From Sandaracinaceae bacterium (GTDB lineage Bacteria > Myxococcota_A > Polyangia > Polyangiales > Sandaracinaceae), in assembly GCA_020633195.1 (NCBI GenBank), contig JACKEC010000014.1:992001-1056000 (forward strand): a stretch of 64,000 nucleotides of DNA, in the 5' to 3' direction. Made by a program: the position numbers and the translations under genes. Each line of letters starts with the position of its first letter. The stretch's first letter is position 1. Below are positions 9,032 through 18,459 of this stretch, piece by piece. Under the pieces are notes generated by a model that was not told where the DNA came from, searched no databases, and saw only the letters and a program-made list of their open reading frames with translations.

Positions 9032-9055
9032 AGCCCCGGCGCGAACGCCGGGGCT
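9032..9055 (-). terminator. Intrinsic terminator of the Cys-rich lipoprotein gene
   Basis: A perfect 10-bp GC-rich stem (AGCCCCGGCG with CGCCGGGGCT) and a 4-nt loop. On the minus strand it is followed by TTTTCTCG. It begins about 26 nt after the stop codon at 9081. Confidence 0.85.
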
Positions 9056-9080
9056 CCTCTACGAGATCAGGTCCGCTGGA

Positions 9081-10688
9081 TCAGCGGTCCTGGCAGGTGC
9101 CCGTCGAGGCCGGATCGGTGGCCATCGTCTGGCTGCACTCCTGGGTGGAGATGCACTGCGCGTCGCCGAGCATGGGCTGGCGGATGGTGCCGTCGCTGAA
9201 GGTCGGCGAGGCCGAGCAGGCGCCGCCCGGCGCGCGGCAGATGCCGTGCGTCGAGGCCGGCGTCATCGCGTCGCCGTCGTCGAAGATCACGCACTCTTCC
9301 ATGCCCGTGCAGTCGGCGGTCGTGGCGCAGCCATCGACACAACGACCGTACAGGTTCGCGTCGCGGACGAAGCAGGCCTGGTCGCCGACACAGTCGGTGT
9401 CGTCCGAGCAGAGCTGGTCGAGCGCGCGGCAGAAGCCGTACGAGGTGCCCATGACCGGGTTGCAGAACTGGTCGGTCTCACAGGCGGTCGCCATCGGGTC
9501 GGCCGCGCCGCCCTCCGGGATGCAGTAGTTGGCGCAGAAGCCGAGGTCCGGATCCGAGAACCGGCCCTTGAGGCAGCGCTCGCCGCCGTGACACTCGGAG
9601 TCCGCCTCACAGATGGGCGAGCAGAGACCCGCGCGGCCATCCGGGAGACCGGTGGCGGGCGAGCAGGCGACGCCGTCGAAGCAGTCCGCCGGGGTGTCGC
9701 AGAGGCCGAGGCAGAGCGAGCCGCCGTTGCCGCCGATGCCGACACAGGCCGAGTCGGCCGGGCAGGTCGAGGCGCCAGCGCTCATGCCGTCGGGGCTCGA
9801 ACACTGGTAGGTCGAGCAGCGGCCGCCGATGAGGCAGATGCCGAGGTCCGGCGGGCAGTCGTCGGAGGTCTCGCACTCACTGCCGAACGCGCTCGACGAA
9901 TCACCGGCGACCTCGCAGAGGCCGGTGGCCGAGTTGCACGTCGCGGTGCCGCTCTGGACTTCGCAGAGGCCGATCGCCTCCGAGAGGAGCCAGTCGGTGC
10001 GGCACTGGCTGTCGGTCTGACAGGCCTGCTGGCAGATGTTGCTGCCCGGGTCGCAGGCGTAGCCCACGGGGCAGCCACCGTTGGTGGTGCCGTCCCACGC
10101 GCAGTTGAGCTGGCAGAGGCCGGGGCGCGCGTCGCTGGTCAGGTCGGTGCCCGAGCGGACGGTGATGCCGACCGCCGCGAACGAGTCCGAGCCGCCGAGC
10201 GCGGTGCTGCAGCTCGCGCACTCGCCGCAGGTGCCGTCCGCCGCGGGATCACACGCCTGAGTGCAGAGGCCGCCCATCGGGAAGAACGGGATCGGCACGG
10301 TCGAGTCGGCGCCGGGGATGCACTCACCCTCGTGGGCCGGGTCCTCGGTCCCCGTGGGGATGCCGAACGCGTTGCCGAGCGTGAGGGTCGCGCCGCCCAT
10401 CGGGAGGACGGAGATCTCTTCGGCGCAGGTCAGACCGGTGAGGCACATGGTGCCGCCGCGGCAGTGGCCGCCCTCCTGGCCGACGGTTCCGCAAGCCGCC
10501 GGGGGACCGGCATCGGGACGCGCCCCGTCGGGCGTGCCGCCGCCGTCATCCGTCGAATCGCCAGCATCGAGGCAGATCGTGCCCATCGGGCAGGGACCTG
10601 CGTCGTCACCGTCGCCGCCACCACCGTCGCAGGCCACGCCAAAGGCGCCCACGCCAAGAATCAATAGAAAGCTCAACCGCTCGTTCAT
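9081..10688 (-). CDS. Large cysteine-rich surface lipoprotein
   Basis: 535 residues. It has a signal peptide with a lipobox-like FGVAC (C20), then a Gly/Asp linker. The rest, to the C-terminus, is built of repeated Cys-rich units (for example CxxxxDCPPxxGxC, GxCxxxC and CxxDxDC patterns spaced 10-20 residues apart), suggesting a chain of small disulfide-knotted modules outside the cytoplasm. Such proteins are common and poorly characterised in Sandaracinus-type myxobacteria; adhesion or envelope coating would fit but is inference. The ATG at 10688 has a strong SD (GGAGGACG). The gene has its own promoter (10763-10791) and a strong terminator, so it is monocistronic. Confidence 0.85.
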   Translation of the reverse strand: MNERLSFLLILGVGAFGVACDGGGGDGDDAGPCPMGTICLDAGDSTDDGGGTPDGARPDAGPPAACGTVGQEGGHCRGGTMCLTGLTCAEEISVLPMGGATLTLGNAFGIPTGTEDPAHEGECIPGADSTVPIPFFPMGGLCTQACDPAADGTCGECASCSTALGGSDSFAAVGITVRSGTDLTSDARPGLCQLNCAWDGTTNGGCPVGYACDPGSNICQQACQTDSQCRTDWLLSEAIGLCEVQSGTATCNSATGLCEVAGDSSSAFGSECETSDDCPPDLGICLIGGRCSTYQCSSPDGMSAGASTCPADSACVGIGGNGGSLCLGLCDTPADCFDGVACSPATGLPDGRAGLCSPICEADSECHGGERCLKGRFSDPDLGFCANYCIPEGGAADPMATACETDQFCNPVMGTSYGFCRALDQLCSDDTDCVGDQACFVRDANLYGRCVDGCATTADCTGMEECVIFDDGDAMTPASTHGICRAPGGACSASPTFSDGTIRQPMLGDAQCISTQECSQTMATDPASTGTCQDR

Positions 10689-10762
10689 CTCGTCCTCCGC
10701 GACGACGGCGTCGTCGACACGACCGAGGCCACCCCAGCCTCGCCCGGTGAAAATCGGGCAGA

Positions 10763-10791
10763 CGCTTAGCCGTCCGTCCGATCCCTGTCAA
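10763..10791 (-). promoter_or_regulatory. Sigma-70-type promoter of the Cys-rich lipoprotein gene
   Basis: On the minus strand there is a perfect -35 TTGACA (10791-10786), a 17-nt spacer and TAAGCG as -10 (10768-10763). The predicted leader is about 70 nt and ends in a GGAGGACG SD. Confidence 0.65.
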
Positions 10792-11042
10792 GGTGACCCG
10801 AGCCCGTTCGTCATCTCTTCGGCACCCCGCCGAAGCTCTGACGACACGTGCTCCTCACCGGCTTCACGCTCCACTCGCTAGACCGGTCCGGGACCCACTG
10901 TGCAGCGACCGCGCCAAGGCCCGTGGCGGTGACAATCCCGCGATTCGGGGCTCCAGCCTGGATCCTGGAGGCGTCGATCGCGACAACGCTGCCGCACGGG
11001 CGTTAGCGGAGTCACGCCCTGTCACCTGGCTCGTGGCGCCCG
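10792..11042. other. Intergenic region without a recognisable gene
   Basis: About 250 bp between the Cys-rich lipoprotein promoter and the stop of the MshEN gene. A short open frame on the plus strand has no SD and no recognisable product. I see no RNA gene, strong hairpin or repeat here. Confidence 0.5.
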
Positions 11043-11690
11043 TCACTCGTCGCGACGGCGGGACACGAGGCGCTTGAGGGCCTCGGCGTAGTCAGCGCGC
11101 GTGATCACGCCTTGCTCGATGAGCGCGAGGAGCAGCGCCTCGTGCCGCTGCTCGATCGTCGCCTCCTGCTCGAGGCGATGCAGCGGCGCCGTGTCGGTGC
11201 TCGGCGCCTCCATCTTGCGGGTCTGCTCGGGGGCGATCTCCCCCCTCCCCTTCACGACCCGGGTGGTCCGCGACGCGAACGCCTGCTCGATGGCCCGACG
11301 GATCGCGCTCAGCGGAGCGACCAGCGGCTGGATCGGCCGGCCGATCGCCTCCTCCACCAGCTCGCGGGCGCGCGGCTCGAGCGGGTTCGCGAAGGCGACT
11401 CGGAGCTTGCCGCCGGGCGACGAGGACACGGGGAGCGCCAGCTGCTCCATCGCCAGCGTCTTGCTGATCAGCTGCGCGGCCTCGATCTCGGGCGTGCGAT
11501 CGAGGTCGACGACCACCGTCGAGCACGCCCGCGCGAGGACCTCCGCGAGCACGTCCTCCGCGATGAGCCCCTTGTCGACGAGCGCCTCCACCGCGTGCTG
11601 CCCCGACCCGGCCGCCCCGTCCAGCACGCGCCGCAGCTTCTCCGCGGGGATCGCGACGCCTTCCTGGACCAGCAGATCTTCGAGCCTCAT
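11043..11690 (-). CDS. Stand-alone MshEN (GspE/PilB N-terminal) domain protein
   Basis: 215 residues from the ATG at 11690; upstream in-frame codons read low-complexity sequence and are not part of the gene. It opens with MRLEDLLVQEGVA, and a second turn of the same helical pattern contains VDKGLIAEDVL, followed by the alpha/beta fold with VVVDLDRTPEIEAAQLISK. This is the N-terminal domain of type II secretion and type IV pilus ATPases, which in many proteins binds c-di-GMP. No ATPase domain follows. A charged tail ends with a short helical hairpin (LLALIEQGVITRADYAEAL). It may be a c-di-GMP or gliding/pilus accessory protein, an interpretation made more plausible by the diguanylate cyclase 9 kb away, but the ligand is not proven. 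Confidence 0.75.
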   Translation of the reverse strand: MRLEDLLVQEGVAIPAEKLRRVLDGAAGSGQHAVEALVDKGLIAEDVLAEVLARACSTVVVDLDRTPEIEAAQLISKTLAMEQLALPVSSSPGGKLRVAFANPLEPRARELVEEAIGRPIQPLVAPLSAIRRAIEQAFASRTTRVVKGRGEIAPEQTRKMEAPSTDTAPLHRLEQEATIEQRHEALLLALIEQGVITRADYAEALKRLVSRRRDE

Positions 11691-11788
11691 CGAGAGGCGA
11701 GCATAGCCGACCCGCCGATGCCGGGCGGCCTCATCGCTCCCGCCGCGGCCCGCGCACCCTGGGGCGCTCGGGCGATTGCAGCGGAACA

Positions 11789-11862
<74 letters not shown>

Positions 11863-11912
11863 TGACGGAGACGATGATTAGCCCACCGCTACCGAGGAGG
11901 CAACGCCCGCAC

Positions 11913-11918
11913 TACAGT
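11913..11918 (+). promoter_or_regulatory. -10 element TACAGT of the A-type carrier gene
   Basis: The TANNNT hexamer ends 7 nt before the ATG at 11926, placing the start of transcription at the start codon. No SD is present. Confidence 0.5.
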
Positions 11919-11925
11919 TCGGCTC

Positions 11926-12294
11926 ATGACCGAGGTCTCGTTCACGCCGATCTCCGAGGAGCTGCCCATCGCGGTGACGCCGCGCGCGATCGCGATGGGG
12001 AAGCAGAAGCTCGCGGAGGCCGACGAGGAAGGGGTCATCGGGATCCGGGTGGGCATCAAGGGCGGCGGCTGCTCGGGCCTGCAGTACCACTTCGAGTTCG
12101 CCGACTCGGTGCGCGAGAAGCGCGACATCGTCGCGGAGCTCGACGGGCTGACGCTCCTCGTGGACCGGAAGAGCCTGAAGTTCCTGGCCGGCGCGGTCCT
12201 CGACTGGAACGACGGGCTCGTGGAGTACGGCTTCCGCTGGAAGAACCCGAACTCGGCCAAAGACTGCGGCTGCGGCACGTCCTTCCACGTCTAA
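11926..12294 (+). CDS. A-type iron-sulfur carrier (HesB/IscA/SufA family)
   Basis: 122 residues, normal family length. The three ligand cysteines are present: one in KGGGCSGLQY and two in the C-terminal DCGCGTSFHV. A-type carriers accept [Fe-S] clusters from the Suf/Isc scaffold and hand them to target enzymes. The start is the ATG at 11926, seven nt behind a TACAGT -10 box. It lies just upstream of the rrf2-suf operon and reads the same way, but the operon has its own promoter. It therefore belongs functionally with the suf genes while being separately expressed. Whether it is best named sufA or erpA cannot be settled by eye. Confidence 0.93.
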   Translation: MTEVSFTPISEELPIAVTPRAIAMGKQKLAEADEEGVIGIRVGIKGGGCSGLQYHFEFADSVREKRDIVAELDGLTLLVDRKSLKFLAGAVLDWNDGLVEYGFRWKNPNSAKDCGCGTSFHV

Positions 12295-12313
12295 CGCGCG
12301 GCGTCGCTTCCCC

Positions 12314-12362
12314 TTGACGGCTCGGGGGGCCGGGGACATAGAGGACCCAAGCAGTCCCCTAT
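12314..12362 (+). promoter_or_regulatory. suf operon promoter with IscR/Rrf2-like operator
   Basis: A -35 TTGACG (12314-12319), 17-nt spacer and CATAGA (12337-12342) form the promoter. Over the -10 and start site lies a 25-bp palindrome (12338-12362). Its half-sites, ATAGAGGAC and GTCCCCTAT, match at 8 of 9 positions as inverted repeats. The length and ATA...GAC...GTC...TAT frame follow the type-1 IscR box. Bound regulator should occlude the promoter. Confidence 0.65.
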
Positions 12363-12374
12363 GGGGCCGACCCG

Positions 12375-12841
12375 ATGCTCCGAATCTCCCGCATGGCCGA
12401 CTACGGCGTGGTGCTCGGCACCCGCCTCGCGACGCTCTCGCCCGACGAGCTGCGTTCGGTGACGGCGTTGGCGGACGAGACCGGGATCCCGCAGCCGACG
12501 GTGGCCAAGGTGCTCAAGGCGCTGACCCGCGAGGCGATCGTGGAGTCGGTCCGCGGCGCGCGCGGCGGCTACCGGCTCGCGCGGCCGTCGGAGTCGATCC
12601 ACGTCGCGGAGGTCATCGCCGCGATCGAGGGCCCGATCGGCGTCACGGAGTGCGGCATCGAGGAAGAGCACCCGGACTGTGATCTGTCCGCGCGCTGTGA
12701 CGTGCGCGGGAACTGGCAGCTGATCAACGCCGCGATCCTCTCGGCGCTCGAGGGGATCACGCTGGAGCAGATGGCGCGACCGCCCGAGCCGGTGCTGGTC
12801 GCGCTCGGGCGAAAGCCCGCGCCGCTGAAGGAAGCAACGTC

Positions 12842-12845
<4 letters not shown>
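12375..12845 (+). CDS. Rrf2-family Fe-S-sensing regulator of the suf operon
   Basis: 156 residues. The N-terminal winged helix (MLRISRMADYGVVLGTRLA, then IPQPTVAKVLKALTREAIV as the recognition region) is typical of Rrf2 proteins. Three cysteines sit in the spacing used by IscR-like members to bind [2Fe-2S]: CGIEEEHPDCDLSARC. It closely follows the SUF-associated Rrf2 regulators. It begins 12 bp after the palindromic operator and is the first gene of the operon, so it is probably autoregulated: holo-protein represses, and cluster loss under iron limitation or oxidative stress derepresses. Its TGA overlaps the sufB ATG (ATGA). Confidence 0.92.
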
Positions 12846-14284
<1,439 letters not shown>

Positions 14285-14300
14285 GGGACGGTCAGCGACG

Positions 14301-15041
<741 letters not shown>

Positions 15042-15042
15042 C

Positions 15043-16341
15043 GTGGCGGACGGGCTCCTCTCGGTGATCCCCAAGGCGGCCGCCGCCGGCGGCCCGGGCT
15101 GGCTGTCGGACCTGCGCGCGCTCGCGATCACGCACCTCGAAGAGCAGGGCTTCCCCGGCAAGAAGAACGAGCGCTGGCGCTTCACGTCCGTCCGCGACGT
15201 GGTCGACACGGCCTTCGAGCCGGACCCGACGACGAGCGCGGCGTTCGTCGACGAGGCGCTCGGCGACGACGGCACCTGGCGCGTCGTGCTCGCGGGCGGC
15301 CGCCCGCTCCTCGGCGACGCGGCGCCGCCCGACGGCGTGTCCGTGCGGAGCCTCGCGGACGTCCTCGCGACCGACCCCGACCTGCTCGAGGGGCACCTCG
15401 GGGCGGCCGTCGCGACCGAGCAGTTCGCGGCGCTCAACGGGGCGCTCTTCACCGACGGCGTGGTCGTCCACGTGGCGAAGAACGCCGACGTCGCGACGCC
15501 CGTGCACCTCGTCCACGTCGCGACGCCCGGGGACGCGCCGCGCGCGGTCTACCCGCGCGTCGTGCTGATCGCCGAGCCCGGCAGCCGCGCCACCGTGGTC
15601 GAGAGCTTCCTGACCGCGCCCGGCGGCTCGGCGCGGCACCTGACGAACACGGTGGCCGAGGTGTCGGTGGGCGCGAACGCGCGCGTCGAGCACGTCCGGA
15701 TCACGGACGGCGCGGAGCGCTCGCTCCAGCTCGCCTACCTCGGCGCGCGGCTCGACAGGGACGCCTTCTACGGATCGCGGGTCGTCGCGCTCGGCGGCGC
15801 CCTCACGCGCCTCGAGCTGTTCGTGCGCTTCGAGGGCCCCGGCGCCGAGGTCGAGCTCGACGGCGTCTACCACGTCGACGACGGCGACCACGTGGACCAC
15901 CAGCTCCGCGTCGATCACGTCGCCGGGCGCTGCACGAGCCACGTGCGCTACCGCGGCCTGCTCGACGGGCGCGGTCACGCCGTCTTCAACGCGATGGGCA
16001 TCGTCCACCGCGACGCCGCGGGGAGCGCCGCGCACCAGGAGAACCGCAACCTGCTGCTCAGCGACGACGCGACGATCGACACCAAGCCGCACCTCGAGAT
16101 CGACTGCGACGACGTGAAGGCCTCGCACGGCAGCACGATCGGCGCGCTCGACGCGGGCCAGCTGTTCTACCTGCGCTCGCGGGCCATCCCGGAGCGCGAG
16201 GCGCGCGACATCCTGACCTTCGCGTTCGTGCGCGAGATCCTCGACCGCATCGGCCACGCGTCGCTGGTGGCGCGGACGAGCGAGGCCATCCTCGCCCGGC
16301 TGCCGCACGGCGAGGCGCTCCGCGAGGGGCTGTCGTCATGA
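15043..16341 (+). CDS. sufD: Fe-S scaffold subunit SufD
   Basis: 432 residues from a GTG at 15043, one base after the sufC stop. The C-terminal part holds the SufD signature KPHLEI...DDVKASHGST...GQLFYLRSR. It includes the His residues at the position implicated in the SufB-SufD cluster site, followed by ARDILTFAFV. The N-terminal part is divergent, as is normal for SufD. It pairs with SufB in the SufBC2D complex. Its TGA overlaps the ATG of sufS. Confidence 0.95.
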   Translation: MADGLLSVIPKAAAAGGPGWLSDLRALAITHLEEQGFPGKKNERWRFTSVRDVVDTAFEPDPTTSAAFVDEALGDDGTWRVVLAGGRPLLGDAAPPDGVSVRSLADVLATDPDLLEGHLGAAVATEQFAALNGALFTDGVVVHVAKNADVATPVHLVHVATPGDAPRAVYPRVVLIAEPGSRATVVESFLTAPGGSARHLTNTVAEVSVGANARVEHVRITDGAERSLQLAYLGARLDRDAFYGSRVVALGGALTRLELFVRFEGPGAEVELDGVYHVDDGDHVDHQLRVDHVAGRCTSHVRYRGLLDGRGHAVFNAMGIVHRDAAGSAAHQENRNLLLSDDATIDTKPHLEIDCDDVKASHGSTIGALDAGQLFYLRSRAIPEREARDILTFAFVREILDRIGHASLVARTSEAILARLPHGEALREGLSS

Positions 16342-17540
16342 GCCGCGCCGACTTCCCCGCCCTCGACCAGCAGGTCCACGGCGAGCCGCTCGTCTACCTC
16401 GACAGCGCCGCGACCGCGCTCAAGCCGCAGGTCGTGATCGACGCGGTCACGAACGTGTACGCGCGCGACTGCGCGAACATCCACCGCGCGGTCCACACGC
16501 TGAGCCAGCGGGCCACCAAGGCCTTCGAGGTCAGCCGCGAGAAGACCCGCGCGTTCCTCAACGCGGGCTCGACGCAGGAGATCGTCTTCACGTCGGGCAC
16601 GACCGAGGCGATCAACCTCGTGGCTCAGGCCTGGGCGCGCCCGAACCTGCGCGAGGGCGACCGCGTCCTCATCAGCGGGCTCGAGCACCACAGCAACATC
16701 GTCCCGTGGCAGATCGTGTGCCGGCAGACGGGCGCCGAGCTCGTGGTGGTGCCCGTCACCGACGACGGCGAGGTGCCGCTCGAGGACATCGAGGCGAAGC
16801 TCGACGAGCGCGTGAAGCTCGTGGCGATGAACCACGTGTCCAACGCGCTGGGCACCGTGCAGGACGCGGCCGGCGTGGCGAAGCTCGCCCACGCGGTCGG
16901 CGCCAAGGTGCTCTTCGACGGCGCGCAGGCCGCGCCGCACATCCCCGTCGACGTCGCCGCGATCGACGCGGACTTCTACGCGTTCAGCGGCCACAAGCTC
17001 TACGGCCCGACCGGCGTCGGCGTGCTCTACGGCAAGAAGGCGCTCCTCGAGGCGGCGGAGCCCTACCAGGGCGGCGGAGACATGATCCGCTCGGTCACCT
17101 TCGCCAAGACCACGTACGCGGATCTGCCGGCGTACCTCGAGGCGGGGACGCCGAACATCGCGGGCGTGATCGGGCTCGGCGCCGCGATCGACTACGTCGA
17201 GGCGAAGGGCCGCGCGGCGCTCCACGAGCGAGAGCAAGAGCTCTTGCGCTACGGGACCGAGGCGCTCGCGTCGATCCCGGGCGTGCGCCTGATCGGGACG
17301 GCGAAGCACAAGGTCGGGGTCCTCTCGTTCGTGATGGACTGCGCGCACCCCCACGACATCGGCACCATCGTCGACGCGAAGGGCGTCGCGATCCGGACCG
17401 GGCACCACTGCGCGCAGCCGGTGATGGAGCGCTTCCAGATCCCGGCGACCGCGCGCGCCTCGCTCGGCCTGTACAACACCCCCGAGGACCTCGACGCGCT
17501 CGTCCGGGCGCTCGGCGAGGTGCGGAGGATGTTCGGATGA
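16338..17540 (+). CDS. sufS: Cysteine desulfurase SufS (group II)
   Basis: 400 residues. The PLP lysine is in FSGHKLYGPTGVG. The catalytic Cys is in RTGHHCAQPVMERF, the short-loop group II form. The N-terminus FPALDQQVHGEPLVYLDSAATALKP is classical SufS. It mobilises sulfur from L-cysteine as a persulfide and, with a SufU-type partner next door, passes it to SufB. ATGA overlaps with both neighbours tie it to the operon. A second, group I desulfurase is encoded two genes downstream. Confidence 0.97.
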   Translation: MSRADFPALDQQVHGEPLVYLDSAATALKPQVVIDAVTNVYARDCANIHRAVHTLSQRATKAFEVSREKTRAFLNAGSTQEIVFTSGTTEAINLVAQAWARPNLREGDRVLISGLEHHSNIVPWQIVCRQTGAELVVVPVTDDGEVPLEDIEAKLDERVKLVAMNHVSNALGTVQDAAGVAKLAHAVGAKVLFDGAQAAPHIPVDVAAIDADFYAFSGHKLYGPTGVGVLYGKKALLEAAEPYQGGGDMIRSVTFAKTTYADLPAYLEAGTPNIAGVIGLGAAIDYVEAKGRAALHEREQELLRYGTEALASIPGVRLIGTAKHKVGVLSFVMDCAHPHDIGTIVDAKGVAIRTGHHCAQPVMERFQIPATARASLGLYNTPEDLDALVRALGEVRRMFG

Positions 17541-17980
17541 ACGAGCTGCGCGAGCTCTATCAGGAGTACGTGCTCGACCACGGGAAGAACCCGCGGAACT
17601 TCCGGGCCATCGAGCACCCGACGCACGTCGGCGAGGGCTACAACCCGCTCTGCGGCGACAGGATCACCCTGCAGCTCGTGCTCGACGGCGACGACATCCG
17701 GGACATGGCGTTCCAGGGCGCCGGCTGCGCGATCAGCACCGCGAGCGCGTCGACGATGACCGAGGCGCTGATCGGCCGCTCGGTCACCGAGGCGCGCGCG
17801 ATGCTCGAGGAGTTCCTCCAGATGGTGAAGGGCGAGGGGGAGCCCGACCTCGACGCGCTCGACAAGCTCGCGGTGTTCTCGGGCGTCTCCGAGTTCCCGA
17901 TGCGGGTGAAGTGCGCGACGCTCGCGTGGCACACCCTCACCGCCGCGCTCGAGGGCCGCGAGGCGGTCACGACGGAGTGA
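17537..17980 (+). CDS. sufU: SufU-type sulfur-transfer/scaffold protein
   Basis: 147 residues. The three conserved cysteines sit in NPLCGDR, GAGCAIS and VKCATLAW. The insert before the third Cys (GEPDLDALDKLAVFSGVSEF) is the one that separates SufU from IscU. In Gram-positive bacteria SufU is a zinc-dependent sulfurtransferase partner of SufS; the Asp in CGD supports the zinc site. The pairing SufS-SufU rather than SufS-SufE fits this operon. The ATG overlaps the sufS stop. A SufT gene follows after 5 bp. Confidence 0.95.
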   Translation: MNELRELYQEYVLDHGKNPRNFRAIEHPTHVGEGYNPLCGDRITLQLVLDGDDIRDMAFQGAGCAISTASASTMTEALIGRSVTEARAMLEEFLQMVKGEGEPDLDALDKLAVFSGVSEFPMRVKCATLAWHTLTAALEGREAVTTE

Positions 17981-17985
17981 TCGGG

Positions 17986-18459
17986 ATGCCGAACGACATC
18001 GAGCACCTGAAGGTCCACAAGATCCACCGCCCCGACGAGGTCGTCCGGCGCGAGCAGGGTCGCGTGAGCCTCGGCGTGCTCGGTCAGGTCGACAACCCGC
18101 CCGACATCACCGAGGCGCGCGGCGGCTCCGGCGAGGTCGCCGAGGTGGTCGACGAGGCGACCCTGCGCGAGGCCATCGTGGCGACGCTGCAGGGCATCCA
18201 CGACCCCGAGATCCCCGTGAACATCTACGACCTCGGGCTGATCTACGGCTTCACCATCGACGACGCGCAGAACGTCGAGATCGAGATGACGCTGACCGCG
18301 CCCGGGTGCCCCGTCGCGGGGATGCTCGTCGAGCAGGTCGCCGCGAAGGTCGGGGCCGTGCCCGGCGTGCGCACGTCGCGCGTGGAGCTGACGTGGGATC
18401 CGCCGTGGACCAAGGACCGCATGTCCGAGGAGGCGATGCTCGAGCTGGGGTTGCTCTGA
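17986..18459 (+). CDS. sufT: SufT-like Fe-S maturation factor (DUF59/MIP18 family)
   Basis: 157 residues from the ATG at 17986. This start was chosen because GGAG lies 8 nt upstream; a GTG at 17977 overlapping the sufU stop is the alternative. The N-terminal 55-residue extension precedes a DUF59 core with HDPEIPVNIYDLGLIY and MTLTAPGCPVAGM (conserved Cys). This long form is typical of SufT encoded in suf operons, which helps deliver clusters to client enzymes. The 3' end probably overlaps the next cysteine desulfurase start by 4 bp. Confidence 0.92.
   Translation: MPNDIEHLKVHKIHRPDEVVRREQGRVSLGVLGQVDNPPDITEARGGSGEVAEVVDEATLREAIVATLQGIHDPEIPVNIYDLGLIYGFTIDDAQNVEIEMTLTAPGCPVAGMLVEQVAAKVGAVPGVRTSRVELTWDPPWTKDRMSEEAMLELGLL

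Noticed and set aside
10793..11077. A 94-codon open frame in the gap upstream of the Cys-rich lipoprotein gene
   Set aside because: It has no SD, starts inside the opposite promoter and overlaps the end of the MshEN gene. No recognisable product.
18306..18455. An N-terminal extension of the second cysteine desulfurase within sufT
   Set aside because: It would add about 50 residues of Arg/Gly-rich sequence not expected in the family and would overlap the sufT coding region in another frame.
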